From Aliivibrio finisterrensis_A (GTDB lineage: Bacteria > Pseudomonadota > Gammaproteobacteria > Enterobacterales > Vibrionaceae), in the NCBI RefSeq assembly GCF_004167675.1, contig NZ_SEZQ01000003.1: DNA of 64,000 nt; one strand, given 5' to 3'. The notes below the pieces were generated by a model. The model was not told the origin of the DNA. It saw nothing but the letters and a program-made list of their open reading frames with translations, and did no database searches. A program made the translations under genes and the position numbers. This document shows, piece after piece, positions 33,739-43,110 of the stretch. Each line of letters opens with the position of its first letter. Within the stretch, counting starts at the first letter, position 1.

Positions 33739-34884
33739 ATGTTTCGCGTTTCTCCTTTTGCTTGGATCTCTCAATACTTTGGTGGGTTCTTTTTTGCCTA
33801 TGGTGTTTATTTACCATTTTGGGCGTTGTGGTTTGAAGAACAAGGCGTCTCAGCAGGGGATATTGGTGTATTAATTGGCCTCGGGTTTGCGACGCGTTGT
33901 GTGGCGAACTTAGTTATCACGCCACGTTTGCATAAAGTGGAATATTTACTTCCCGCGTTACGAATTCTTACTTTCGCCTCATTAATCGCCCTTGGTTTGT
34001 TTTTAATTAATGGAGGGAGTTTCTGGTGGATGGCATTTGTCACCGTGCTCTTTAATTTATCCTGTGGTCCTGCAGTTCCATTGTCTGATGCGATGACAAA
34101 CTATTACGCGAAGAATAATTTATTAGATTATGGACGTACGCGTTTATGGGGTTCGGTGAGTTTCATCGCGGGCTCTACGGTTGTTGGCTATTTAGTCTCA
34201 GGATTCGGTACTGACATGATCGTGTATACCGCGATTGCTGGGATATTAGCGGCACTGTTTTTAGTGATGCGAAACCCAAACCCAATGCCAGTCTCGGTGT
34301 CTGAAGAAGATCAAACTCGTCCACCATTACTTGCACTATTAACCGAAACGCCAGTATTAAAGTTCATTATTTTAGTCTCGCTAATTCAAGGTAGCCACGC
34401 AGCATATTACAGTTTTAGCTCTATCTACTGGAAAGAATCAGGCTATCAAGAAAGTACGATTGGTTACTTGTGGAGTCTTGGTGTTGTGGCTGAAGTCATG
34501 GTATTTGCGTTTAGTAAGCGACTGTTTGCAGGGTGGAAGGTATCAACACTATTTAAAGTGGCTGCAGCTGGGGTGATGGTTCGTTGGGGGTTAACTGCAG
34601 CAACGACAGAACTGTTTGCGTTAGTGTTAGTTCAAGCTTTACACGGGGTGACATTTGCAATGGCTCATTTGGCAGCAATCCAATACATTCAACGCTTCCC
34701 TCAAAATAAGATGATCCCTTTGCAAGCATTATACAATGCGATTCCGTTAGGGGCATTTATTGCGCTAATGACGACATTAAGTGGTTGGGGCTATGAAGCG
34801 TGGGGAGCCAATATTTTCTGGTTAATGGCAGCAATGGGTTCGTTTGCTTTACTGATTAAATTGGATAAAGTGACCGATAAATAG
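33739..34884 (+). CDS. MFS transporter, HcaT-like (3-phenylpropionate permease family)
   Basis: The 381-residue product is a 12-helix major-facilitator protein of the HcaT/MFS_1-like subgroup, starting MFRVSPFAWISQYFGGFFFA. The family motif YYAKNNLLDYGRTRLWGSVS near 117-136 carries the conserved DYGRxRLWGS, and a second feature is SHAAYYSFSSIYWKESGY near 219-236. Such proteins are proton-linked importers of aromatic acids or nucleosides; the substrate here is not known. GGA lies about 9 bases before ATG 33739. It lies between the DUF294 gene (divergent) and the sensor kinase and is conserved in this locus in vibrios, suggesting a link to carbon-source uptake. Confidence 0.8.
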   Translation: MFRVSPFAWISQYFGGFFFAYGVYLPFWALWFEEQGVSAGDIGVLIGLGFATRCVANLVITPRLHKVEYLLPALRILTFASLIALGLFLINGGSFWWMAFVTVLFNLSCGPAVPLSDAMTNYYAKNNLLDYGRTRLWGSVSFIAGSTVVGYLVSGFGTDMIVYTAIAGILAALFLVMRNPNPMPVSVSEEDQTRPPLLALLTETPVLKFIILVSLIQGSHAAYYSFSSIYWKESGYQESTIGYLWSLGVVAEVMVFAFSKRLFAGWKVSTLFKVAAAGVMVRWGLTAATTELFALVLVQALHGVTFAMAHLAAIQYIQRFPQNKMIPLQALYNAIPLGAFIALMTTLSGWGYEAWGANIFWLMAAMGSFALLIKLDKVTDK

Positions 34885-34931
34885 GCCTTAATCACATTTG
34901 TAGGCTTGAGTAAAAAACAAGCGACAATTAT

Positions 34932-34981
34932 AACGCTAGAATGGTGCTACAGAGTATTTGTACCCTTCTAGCGTTTTTTTA
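34932..34981 (+). terminator. Terminator between the MFS gene and crbS
   Basis: AACGCTAGAA (34932-34941) pairs with TTCTAGCGTT (34966-34975) across a 24-base loop, followed by a run of T. Confidence 0.85.
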
Positions 34982-35013
34982 TGGCACTAGAGTGGTATCA
35001 CCAAGGATGAGTG

Positions 35014-38000
35014 ATGACACAAGGATGGATTGTGGTGCCAGTGTCGCTGGCGTATTTAGGATTATTGTTTTTAATTGCTTGGTATGGCGATAGACAAAAA
35101 GGGTGGCTAGCGCAATACCGCCCATGGATTTATAGCCTCTCTATTGCGGTTTACTGCACCTCATGGACCTTTTATGGCACCGTAGGCCAAGCCACTAATA
35201 ACCCGTGGTCTTTCCTTCCTATTTATCTTGCTCCTATTTTTGTGTTTGTATTTGCATGGCGATTTCTTGCCAGAATTATCTTGATTGCCAAGAGGGAGCA
35301 CATCACCTCTATTGCTGATTTCATTGCAGCTCGATATGGAAAATCTCAAGGATTAGCTGGGGTGATCACGATTATCGCTGTTGTTGGGATACTGCCTTAT
35401 ATTGCATTGCAATTGAGGGGCATCACCATGGGGCTTGATCTTGTTGCGCCTAATTTGGCTCTGGATTTAGGTTATCAAGATGGGCATATTTCTTGGTTTG
35501 TTGGCGGTGCTCTTGCTGTATTTACGATTCTTTTTGGTACTCGACATATTGATACGACAGAGCATCATCGTGGTTTGATGATGGCTGTTGCCTTTGAGTC
35601 GATAGTGAAATTGGTCGCCTTTCTCGCGGTCGGCGGTTTCATTCTTTATTTGGCTTATTCTGATGCTAATGTTGATTTAATTTCTATTGCCAAAGAAACC
35701 TATCAATCCCCCAATCTCATTACGCTTTTATTCCATACGATCTTAACAATGGCGGCGATAATCTGTTTACCGCGCCAGTTTCACACCACGGTTGTAGAGA
35801 ATGAGCAGGCGCAAGACTTACGAATGGCGCGTTGGGTATTTCCACTCTATCTAATATTAATTGGCCTATTTGTGCTCCCTATCTCTTGGGCTGGACAAGC
35901 TTTGCTCTCTGGTACTATTAGTGATGGTTTTGTTATTAGCGTGCCGTTGTCGGTAGGTGCTGAGAATATGGCATTACTGGCTTTTGTTGGTGGAACCTCA
36001 GCCGCCAGTGGCATGGTTATCGTATCTACCATTGCACTGGCGATTATGGTATCGAATGATTTAGTTTTACCTTTGCTATTACGTCGAGTAAAAACCACAG
36101 GACGATCGTTCGGACATTTTTCTAAATTATTAGTAACGATTAGACGCGTGCTTATTCTATTACTGTTATTAGCAGCGTGGGGTTTTTACCAAGCACTTGA
36201 TTCGATTGATTCATTGTCGGTCATCGGTTTATTAGCTTTTGCGGCCATTGCTCAATTTTCACCAGCGTTAATTGGTGGATTGTATTGGCGAAATGCCAAC
36301 AAAAAAGGCGTGTATGCAGGGTTAATTATCGGCTTTTTAATTTGGGTTGTTACTCTGATGAGCCAAACTCAAATGTTAGCAGGCAGTGCTGAAAATAACG
36401 TTTTATTATGGTTAATCACTCCTCCTGAATGGTTACAGATGCTAGAGGTGAAAACCTCAGATTGGGGAATGATGCTTAGTTTAGGTCTTAACACCCTATT
36501 ATTTATTCTTGTTTCATCAATCACTCGGGCATCATTAAGCGAGCGTTTACAAGCGGCTGCATTTGTTGGCGCTCCTTTACCAGAAAATGAAGATGTCAGT
36601 GTTTATCAAACTCGCGTTACGGTGGGGGAATTAGAAATGTTGGCTTCACGGTTTGTTGGTCGCCGACGTGCTCAAAAAGCCTTTCGCCAATTCTCTCAAC
36701 AGAATGATGAATCCTTATTGCCGCAACAACAGGCAAGCTCTGCACTAATTCGCCATACCGAGCGTGTACTGGCTGGCGTATTTGGTGCTTCTTCTTCGCG
36801 TTTGGTTCTTACTTCAGCTTTACAAGGCAGAAATATGCAGTTGGAAGAGGTGGCAACCATCGTTGATGAAGCCTCTGAGTTGTATGATTTTAGCCGTGGT
36901 TTATTGCAAGGAGCGATTGAGCACATTAGCCAAGGGATCGCCGTGGTTGATAAGCAGATGAAATTGGTTGCATGGAATCAACGTTACTTGGAGTTATTTA
37001 CTTTCCCTTCAGGATTAATTCAAGTGGGTAGACCAATAGCTGATGTGATCCGTCACAATGCAGAGCAAGGTTTGTGTGGACCGGGTGATCCTGAAATACA
37101 CGTTCAGCGACGAGTGGAGCATTTAGAGCGAGGAACTCGTCATGTCTCTTCTCGTATTCGCCCTGATGGTCAGGTTATTGAAGTGCAAGGTAACCCGATG
37201 CCCAGTGGTGGATTTGTGATGAGTTTTACAGATATCACTGTATTTAGGCAGGCAGAAAAAGCATTAAAAGAGACCAATGAAACTCTCGAGTCGCGCGTTC
37301 ACGAGCGCACCAAAGAGTTAGAAAAATTAAACCAGCGATTGGTTGGTGCAACCCAAAGCGCCGAATTGGCGTCTCAATCGAAAAGTCGTTTACTTGCCGC
37401 TGTTAGCCATGACTTAATGCAGCCTTTAAATGCTGCACGTTTATTTGCCTCTTCATTGAGTGAAGTTGCCCAAGAAGTAGAAACAAAAAAAATATCAGGC
37501 CATATTGAAAGAGCGTTAGGCGCCGCTGAAGAGCTGATTGGGGATTTACTCGATATTTCTCGCTTAGAAGCCGGTAAGTTAGAAACACATGTTCAAAGTT
37601 TTTCATTAAACAGTCTGTTTTCTAATTTGGAAGCGGAGTTTGGTGCGTTAGCCAAGCAGCAAGGCATTGACTTTACGGTTATTCATTCAAATGTGGTGGT
37701 GGAATCCGATCCAAAACTCTTACGCCGAGTCGTGCAAAACTTTTTAACTAATGCGTTTCGATATAATCCTCAAGGTAAAGTGGTACTTGGAGCAAGAAGG
37801 GTCAAAGGTCAAATACGTTTGGATGTATGGGACAGTGGAATTGGTATCCCTGAAGAAAAACAACAAGCCATTTTTGATGAGTTTACTCGGGTCGATCAAA
37901 GCCGGGCTGACCAAGGTTTAGGTTTAGGCTTAGCCATTGCTCGTGGTATTTCTCATGTGCTTGGACATACAATTTCATTGCGTTCATGGCTTAATCAAGG

Positions 38001-38454
38001 TTCGGTATTTTCAGTTACACTTGATAAAGGCGTACTGCTTGAAAGTAATACGCCTACGATAGAGCAAAAGCCTGAATTACCATTGAGTTTAGTTCGAGTG
38101 CTATGTGTTGATAATGAACCAGATATTCTTATTGGTATGGAGTCATTGATATCTCGATGGGGCTGTGAAGTAAAAACCGCAACCGATTTAATGAGTAGCC
38201 TGCGTTGTCTAGAAGAGGGTTGGGTACCAGATGTGATCTTCTCTGATTATCGATTGGATAACGACAGAACAGGACTTGAGGTATTACAACAATGCCGTTT
38301 ACGTTTAGGGAATGCATTTGAAGGGGTGATGATCAGTGCGGATAAAACCGATGATTTATTGGAAAGTATTAAAACGAATGGATTTGGGTTTATTGCAAAA
38401 CCGGTTAAACCTTTAAAGTTAAGAGCTGTGTTGAATCGTCATGTTAGAAAGTAA
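35014..38454 (+). CDS. crbS: Solute:sodium symporter-fused hybrid histidine kinase (CrbS type)
   Basis: This 1146-residue membrane kinase fuses a transporter-like sensor to a hybrid kinase. Residues 1-500 form an SLC5/PutP-like bundle of about 13 helices. A PAS domain (GIAVVDKQMKLVAWNQRYLE) starts near 630 and a coiled coil runs near 745-780. HisKA follows with the phospho-acceptor His799 in AAVSHDLMQPLN. The ATPase domain has NFLTNAFRYNP near 908 and GLGLGLAIARGIS. A receiver occupies 1028-1146, with Asp1078 in SDYRLD and the conserved Lys in AKPVKP. In Vibrio cholerae CrbS with CrbR controls acs, matching the gene context here. ATG 35014 was chosen over GTG 35011 because AAGGA is better spaced. 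Confidence 0.88.
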   Translation: MTQGWIVVPVSLAYLGLLFLIAWYGDRQKGWLAQYRPWIYSLSIAVYCTSWTFYGTVGQATNNPWSFLPIYLAPIFVFVFAWRFLARIILIAKREHITSIADFIAARYGKSQGLAGVITIIAVVGILPYIALQLRGITMGLDLVAPNLALDLGYQDGHISWFVGGALAVFTILFGTRHIDTTEHHRGLMMAVAFESIVKLVAFLAVGGFILYLAYSDANVDLISIAKETYQSPNLITLLFHTILTMAAIICLPRQFHTTVVENEQAQDLRMARWVFPLYLILIGLFVLPISWAGQALLSGTISDGFVISVPLSVGAENMALLAFVGGTSAASGMVIVSTIALAIMVSNDLVLPLLLRRVKTTGRSFGHFSKLLVTIRRVLILLLLLAAWGFYQALDSIDSLSVIGLLAFAAIAQFSPALIGGLYWRNANKKGVYAGLIIGFLIWVVTLMSQTQMLAGSAENNVLLWLITPPEWLQMLEVKTSDWGMMLSLGLNTLLFILVSSITRASLSERLQAAAFVGAPLPENEDVSVYQTRVTVGELEMLASRFVGRRRAQKAFRQFSQQNDESLLPQQQASSALIRHTERVLAGVFGASSSRLVLTSALQGRNMQLEEVATIVDEASELYDFSRGLLQGAIEHISQGIAVVDKQMKLVAWNQRYLELFTFPSGLIQVGRPIADVIRHNAEQGLCGPGDPEIHVQRRVEHLERGTRHVSSRIRPDGQVIEVQGNPMPSGGFVMSFTDITVFRQAEKALKETNETLESRVHERTKELEKLNQRLVGATQSAELASQSKSRLLAAVSHDLMQPLNAARLFASSLSEVAQEVETKKISGHIERALGAAEELIGDLLDISRLEAGKLETHVQSFSLNSLFSNLEAEFGALAKQQGIDFTVIHSNVVVESDPKLLRRVVQNFLTNAFRYNPQGKVVLGARRVKGQIRLDVWDSGIGIPEEKQQAIFDEFTRVDQSRADQGLGLGLAIARGISHVLGHTISLRSWLNQGSVFSVTLDKGVLLESNTPTIEQKPELPLSLVRVLCVDNEPDILIGMESLISRWGCEVKTATDLMSSLRCLEEGWVPDVIFSDYRLDNDRTGLEVLQQCRLRLGNAFEGVMISADKTDDLLESIKTNGFGFIAKPVKPLKLRAVLNRHVRK

Positions 38455-38510
38455 TCATAAATTAATAAGTACTATGATATTGATATAAACAGCTAAAAAT
38501 TAAATGAAAT

Positions 38511-38537
38511 AAAAAGAGAGTTAGCATTCACTAACTC
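38511..38537 (-). terminator. Terminator between crbS and the symporter gene
   Basis: GAGTTAG and CTAACTC (38518-38524, 38531-38537) pair around six bases. On the minus strand the stem is followed by TCTTTTTATTTC, so it serves the symporter operon. Confidence 0.7.
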
Positions 38538-38584
38538 CCTTTACTTAGTCAATATCTGACGTTATTTATTTTATTTATATACGA

Positions 38585-40288
38585 TTAATGATCGTGAGCT
38601 TCACCTGCACCTTTAGGGTAACGAATTGACTCAACCATATCTTGCACATCTTGTGGTACTTCAGCCGTTACTTTATTCACTACAATCGAGACAATGAAGT
38701 TCAGACACATACCTAGCGTACCGATCCCTTCAGGACTGATACCAAACCACCAGTTATCAGGCGTGCTTGCTGCAGGGTTAATGAATTTAAAGTAAACGAT
38801 ATAAGCGGTAGTGAATACCACACCAGAAACCATACCGGCAATTGCCCCTTCTTTATTCATCTTCTTATAGAAAATACCCAAGATAATAGCAGGGAAGAAG
38901 GATGCGGCGGCTAAACCGAAGGAGAAGGCAACTACCTGTGCAACAAAGCCTGGCGGATTAATCCCTAAGTAACCAGCACCAACAATGGCAACAATGGCGG
39001 CAAGTCGGGCGGCGAGCAACTCTTGTTTATCGGTCATGTTTGGCTTAAAGCCTTTTTTCAATAAATCATGAGAGATAGAGGTCGATATTACCAGTAGTAG
39101 ACCAGCAGCCGTTGATAATGCCGCGGCTAAGCCACCTGCAGCCAACAATGCAACAACCCAGTTTGGTAAATTTGCTAGTTCAGGTGATGCTAGAACGATG
39201 ATATCTCGGTTGATGTCCATTTCATTACGTTCATCACCAGAATAGAACATTTTGCCATCGCCGTTTTTATCATCCCAACCAACTAGACCAGTATCTTCCC
39301 AATTTTTATACCAACTCGGAGCGTCAGCCGCAGCAACCCCTTGGCTATCTGGACCATTAATGGTTTCAATCATATTTACACGAGCAAACGCGGCTACCGC
39401 AGGTGCAGTGGTGTATAGAAATGAGATAAACAGTAATGCCCAGCCCGCCGAGATACGTGCATCTTTAACCCGAGGTACCGTGAAGAAGCGGATAATTACA
39501 TGAGGAAGTCCAGCCGTACCCACCATTAGTGCTGCACAGATAAAGAAGACATCAACCATGCTCTTAGAGCCGTCAGTATATGGGGTAAACCCGAGTTCAG
39601 TCGTTAATCCATCTAACTTATCTAATAAGTAGACTTCAGAGCCAGTAACGGTTGATCCCATACCAATTTGTGGGAATACGTTACCTGTCATCATAATTGA
39701 GGTGAAAACCGCAGGAACAAGGAAGGCGAAAATGAGGACGCAGAATTGAGCTACCTGCGTGTAAGTGATGCCTTTCATGCCACCCAGTACTGCATAGAAA
39801 AATACGATACCCATACCAATAATGATACCGATATTAATATCAACCTCTAGGAATCGTGAGAACACCACGCCTACACCACGCATTTGTCCTGCCACATAAG
39901 TGAAGGAAACAAAGATGGCACAAAACACGGCAACCATACGAGCGGTACGAGAGTAGTAACGTTCACCGATAAAATCTGGCACGGTGAATTTACCAAATTT
40001 ACGTAGATAAGGAGCAAGACAAAGCGCTAATAGTACATAGCCACCAGTCCAACCCATAAGATACACAGCACCATCATAACCAACAAAGGAGATGATACCT
40101 GCCATGGAAATGAATGACGCCGCAGACATCCAGTCCGCCGCGGTTGCCATGCCATTAGCAACAGGGTGAACCCCGCCACCTGCCACGTAGAATTCACTGG
40201 TTGATCCGGCGCGAGCCCATATCGCAATACCGATATAAAGGGTGAAAGTGATACCGACTAATATAAACGTCCAAGTTTGGATATCCAT
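38585..40288 (-). CDS. actP: Cation/acetate-type solute:sodium symporter (ActP-like)
   Basis: The 567-residue inner-membrane protein belongs to the SLC5 symporters of the ActP group. The N-terminal blocks AGSTSEFYVAGGGVHPVANG and MATAADWMSAASFISMAGII near 46-65, and TVPDFIGERYYSRTARMVAV near 97-116, are shared with acetate permeases. ALSTAAGLLLVISTSISHDL near 386-405 holds the sodium-site serines. An insertion near 315-350 with an acidic DDKNGDGKMFYSGDERNEMD segment looks like a periplasmic or calcium-type loop. It lies 11 bases after the DUF4212 gene. Acetate is the likely substrate given acs and crbS nearby; other monocarboxylates are possible. Confidence 0.85.
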   Translation of the reverse strand: MDIQTWTFILVGITFTLYIGIAIWARAGSTSEFYVAGGGVHPVANGMATAADWMSAASFISMAGIISFVGYDGAVYLMGWTGGYVLLALCLAPYLRKFGKFTVPDFIGERYYSRTARMVAVFCAIFVSFTYVAGQMRGVGVVFSRFLEVDINIGIIIGMGIVFFYAVLGGMKGITYTQVAQFCVLIFAFLVPAVFTSIMMTGNVFPQIGMGSTVTGSEVYLLDKLDGLTTELGFTPYTDGSKSMVDVFFICAALMVGTAGLPHVIIRFFTVPRVKDARISAGWALLFISFLYTTAPAVAAFARVNMIETINGPDSQGVAAADAPSWYKNWEDTGLVGWDDKNGDGKMFYSGDERNEMDINRDIIVLASPELANLPNWVVALLAAGGLAAALSTAAGLLLVISTSISHDLLKKGFKPNMTDKQELLAARLAAIVAIVGAGYLGINPPGFVAQVVAFSFGLAAASFFPAIILGIFYKKMNKEGAIAGMVSGVVFTTAYIVYFKFINPAASTPDNWWFGISPEGIGTLGMCLNFIVSIVVNKVTAEVPQDVQDMVESIRYPKGAGEAHDH

Positions 40289-40299
40289 GCTAATTCCTC

Positions 40300-40566
40300 T
40301 TAATCTTCTTGTACGTTGTATTTTTTATCTAGCGCATTCATACGAGCAACATAGATAAAGATCAGTGCGACAAAGGTATAGATAGACCCTTGTTGTGCAA
40401 ACCAGAACCCCAATTTGAATCCAGCAAATTGAACGGTATTAAGTGCATCAACAAATAATATCCCTGCGCCGTATGAGACTAAGAACCAGATCGCAAGCAG
40501 TCCACCCATGATCCCTAGATTTTCCTTCCAATAGGCTTGTGCTTGTTCTTTTGTTTCGAACGCCAT
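40300..40566 (-). CDS. DUF4212 small membrane subunit of the symporter
   Basis: The 88-residue protein has two membrane helices, near 20-42 (IMGGLLAIWFLVSYGAGILF) and 52-75 (FWFAQQGSIYTFVALIFIYV). Its N-terminus, TKEQAQAYWKENLGIM, fits the DUF4212 family, usually annotated as the sodium/substrate symporter small subunit and found immediately upstream of an SLC5 gene. It plays the part that YjcH plays for ActP in E. coli. AAGGAG lies just before ATG 40566; an in-frame start 75 bases upstream has no ribosome site. The stop is 11 bases before the symporter start. Confidence 0.85.
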   Translation of the reverse strand: MAFETKEQAQAYWKENLGIMGGLLAIWFLVSYGAGILFVDALNTVQFAGFKLGFWFAQQGSIYTFVALIFIYVARMNALDKKYNVQED

Positions 40567-40661
40567 AGCCAGCTCCTTTTTTGTGTTAATAATATGTAAC
40601 CAAAAAGAGATTAGCAGTGAGAAGAGAAGAAAACAGTGCAACTTTAGTCGAGCAGATAAAG

Positions 40662-40689
40662 AAAAACGCCCAAAATATGAGCGTTTTAT
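40662..40689 (-). terminator. marC terminator
   Basis: On the minus strand AAAACGCTC and GGGCGTTTT (one G-U) pair around seven bases, then T-rich sequence. It separates marC from the DUF4212-symporter operon. Confidence 0.8.
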
Positions 40690-40760
40690 GTGAGGTGACT
40701 ACGGGAATTGGTGTGTTGGTTTTATGTTAATTAATACCAAGGTCTAAGGTATATTCATAA

Positions 40761-41384
40761 CTAAAAATAGAAGTCTTTAATACCAAGCAGTAAATTGTTA
40801 ACGGCAACAGCGGCTAAGATTAATCCCATAACGCGGCTAATAATCGCAGCACCTACGTTGCCAATTATTTTATGGATAAACGTTGCACCAAGTAATAAAC
40901 ATAACGTAATGACAAGAACGACAATCATGACTGCTGCTGTAATTGACTGATCTAAAAAAGAATAGCGAGAATTATCGGTTAACATCACAATGGCCATCAT
41001 AGCGCCGGGCGAGGCGATTGATGGGATAGCTAAAGGATAAACCGCTAAATCTGCTAGATCTGAATGACTTAGTTCCTCACTCATCTTCTGTTCTTGATCT
41101 GGCTTGCTCTCACCAAAAATCATAGTAAGAGCAAAGATTAATAAGACTAACCCACCAGCAACTTGAAAGGCAGGCAAAGGAATTTGCATTGCTTCTAAGA
41201 GAAGTTGACCAATAACAAGGAAAAATAAAAGTACAGCCGTCGCGATCGCTACCGCTTTAAGAGCCACCGCTTTACGTTGTTTAGCGGTTAGGTGTTGAGT
41301 TTGTGCAAGATAGACAGGAACGGATCCTATAGGGTCAATGACTGCCCAAAGAACAACGAATTGAGTGATGAGGATACTTATCAT
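40761..41384 (-). CDS. MarC family integral membrane protein (UPF0056)
   Basis: The 207-residue product has six predicted membrane helices, starting with FVVLWAVIDPIGSVPVYLAQ near 9-28 and containing QVAGGLVLLIFALTMIFGES near 73-92 and LAIPSIASPGAMMAIVML near 117-134, both MarC signatures. A cytoplasmic charged loop (KPDQEQKMSEELSHSD) lies near 93-108. The family was once linked to multiple antibiotic resistance in E. coli, but that role was not upheld; its function is unknown. It stands alone between two terminable units and is oriented like the acetate symporter. Confidence 0.88.
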   Translation of the reverse strand: MISILITQFVVLWAVIDPIGSVPVYLAQTQHLTAKQRKAVALKAVAIATAVLLFFLVIGQLLLEAMQIPLPAFQVAGGLVLLIFALTMIFGESKPDQEQKMSEELSHSDLADLAVYPLAIPSIASPGAMMAIVMLTDNSRYSFLDQSITAAVMIVVLVITLCLLLGATFIHKIIGNVGAAIISRVMGLILAAVAVNNLLLGIKDFYF

Positions 41385-41474
41385 GGGTTCTCCCAGAGGT
41401 TAGGTTACGCAGAGGGATTAAAATAATGATTGAATAACCTAAATTATTTTAACGGCTAGAGTGTTATATCAAGG

Positions 41475-42104
41475 TTAACTTTCCGTTTGTTGCAATAAAA
41501 TAACCGCTTGAGTGCGATTTTTAACGCCCAATTTTCTAAATATTGCCGTCATGTGCGCTTTTATCGTGGCTTCTGATACTTCTAAATCATAAGCGATTTG
41601 TTTATTAAGTAAGCCATCAGATAGCATACCAAGCACTTTGTATTGCTGAGGAGTTAGTGCCGCAATTTTCGTCGCGAGATCATCGCACGCTGCTGAATTT
41701 TTTATTGACCCTGCAGGGAAATAGGAATCACCAGCAAGAATTTGATTTAAGGCTGCAATGAGTGATTTCATATCGCTAGATTTAGGAATAAAGCCAAAAG
41801 CACCATGACTTTTGACTTGAGAAACAATACTAGGTTCTTCACTGGCTGATACAACAACAATAGGCAGGTCTGGATATTGAGATCGAAGTTGTATTAATCC
41901 AGACATCCCATTGCTACCAGGCATTTTTAAATCCAATAGAAGCAAATCTGGATCGGAGTCTTTTTGTAATACCGTTAATAATCCTTCAAGCGAATCCGCT
42001 TCTATTAAATTAGCACCACTGATTGCCATGTGAATGGATTGAAAAAGCGCATTGCGAAATAAGGGGTGATCGTCCGCGATGATAATGGTGTAGTTGTTGT
42101 CCAT
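41475..42104 (-). CDS. crbR: LuxR/NarL-type response regulator (CrbR type)
   Basis: The 209-residue product has an N-terminal receiver (TIIIADDHPLFRNALFQSIH, phospho-acceptor Asp58 in LLLLDLKMPG, Lys in GFIPKSS) and a C-terminal LuxR helix-turn-helix (LTPQQYKVLGMLSDGLLNKQ, IAYDLEVSEATIKAHMTAIF). Within this locus it is the only partner without its own kinase, so it is the probable cognate of the symporter-fused kinase, as CrbR is of CrbS in Vibrio; the pairing is inferred. AAGGA lies about 10 bases before the ATG. It diverges from a DeoR-family gene. Confidence 0.82.
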   Translation of the reverse strand: MDNNYTIIIADDHPLFRNALFQSIHMAISGANLIEADSLEGLLTVLQKDSDPDLLLLDLKMPGSNGMSGLIQLRSQYPDLPIVVVSASEEPSIVSQVKSHGAFGFIPKSSDMKSLIAALNQILAGDSYFPAGSIKNSAACDDLATKIAALTPQQYKVLGMLSDGLLNKQIAYDLEVSEATIKAHMTAIFRKLGVKNRTQAVILLQQTES

Positions 42105-42135
42105 GGCTACAAAATTCCTTATAAGTGATTAAATA

Positions 42136-42164
42136 AAATTAACATTCCCTTTGGTTTTGAGCAA
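42136..42164 (-). promoter_or_regulatory. Promoter of the crbR-like gene
   Basis: On the minus strand TTGCTC (42164-42159), 17 bases, then TAATTT (42141-42136) lie 30-60 bases before the start codon. Confidence 0.5.
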
Positions 42165-42284
42165 TTTTTAGTCGCTAAAGTCTGCGCTGTCTCTCTAACT
42201 CATCTCTTATTTTAAATAAACGGGCATTTTTGATGAGATCTTAATATTTAAAACGAATTAATTTGAAGGGCTAGACAATCAAAT

Positions 42285-42316
42285 GAAACGAAACTAAACT
42301 TCTTTCAAATCGAAAC
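42285..42316 (+). promoter_or_regulatory. GAAAC repeat cluster upstream of the DeoR-family gene
   Basis: GAAAC occurs back to back at 42285-42289 and 42290-42294 and again at 42312-42316, the last as part of the small dyad TTTCAAATCGAAA. DeoR/AgaR-type regulators often bind repeats of TTTC/GAAA. The cluster ends 14 bases before the gene, so autoregulation is likely but unproven. Confidence 0.45.
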
Positions 42317-42330
42317 TTATTGAGTTTGTT

Positions 42331-43095
42331 ATGTCAAAAAGAAACACGAAACAACGCCGTCATATGATCCTTTCCCTACTAACAGAACAAGGTGAAGTTA
42401 GCGTCGAATATCTTTCTGATTTATTTGATATCTCTGAAGTGACCATTAGGAAAGACCTAACGGAATTAGAAAAAAATGGTTTACTGATGCGTAAGTATGG
42501 CGGAGCGGTTTTAATGCCATCAAATATTATACAAGAAGACACTTGTGAAGAAGTTTCGAACCGAAAGTTATCTATAGCTACTGCCGCCGTTGATCTGATT
42601 AAAGATCATAATCGGATCATTATTGATAGTGGTAGCACAACAGCGGCATTAATTAATCAATTATCGAAACGAAATGGCTTAGTGGTGATGACCAACTCAT
42701 TACCCGTTGCTAATGCGCTGCAAGAAATTGAAAACGAACCAACGTTATTAATGACGGGTGGTACATGGGACAGTCATTCTGATTCATTTCAAGGTCAAGT
42801 GGCCGAATCGGTTTTAAGATCCTATGATTTTGATCAGCTGTTCATTGGTGCTGATGGAATTGATTTGGAACGCGGAACAACCACATTTAATGAATTAGTG
42901 GGTTTAAGCCGCGTGATGTCTGAAGTGGCACGTGAAGTTATTTTAATGGTGGAATCTGAAAAAATTGGTCGAAAAATCCCTAACGTTGAATTGCCATGGG
43001 ACAGCATTGATGTGTTGATCACCAATAACGATTTAAGCCAAGAACAGCAACAGAAAATTGAATCACATAATGTACGAGTCATCAGAGCTCAGTGA
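42331..43095 (+). CDS. DeoR/GlpR-family transcriptional regulator upstream of glmS
   Basis: The 254-residue product has an N-terminal DeoR helix-turn-helix (RRHMILSLLTEQGEVSVEYL, SEVTIRKDLTELEKNGLLMR near 35-54) and the C-terminal sugar-phosphate sensor domain (IIIDSGSTTAALINQL near 96-111, MTNSLPVANAL near 121-131, FIGADGIDLERGTTTFNE near 172-189). Effectors of the family are phosphorylated sugars. Its position 121 bases before glmS, and conservation of the pair in vibrios, suggests control of glucosamine-6-phosphate synthesis with an amino-sugar phosphate as ligand; this is inference. The Shine-Dalgarno is weak (GAG). Confidence 0.85.
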   Translation: MSKRNTKQRRHMILSLLTEQGEVSVEYLSDLFDISEVTIRKDLTELEKNGLLMRKYGGAVLMPSNIIQEDTCEEVSNRKLSIATAAVDLIKDHNRIIIDSGSTTAALINQLSKRNGLVVMTNSLPVANALQEIENEPTLLMTGGTWDSHSDSFQGQVAESVLRSYDFDQLFIGADGIDLERGTTTFNELVGLSRVMSEVAREVILMVESEKIGRKIPNVELPWDSIDVLITNNDLSQEQQQKIESHNVRVIRAQ

Positions 43096-43110
43096 TTTAA
43101 TTTATATGAC

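Noticed and set aside
40736..40754. ATACC...GGTAT dyad resembling the ends of the MITE-like repeats
   Set aside because: Only 19 bases, no shared internal TATTTGATCATT block and no matching flanking triplets.
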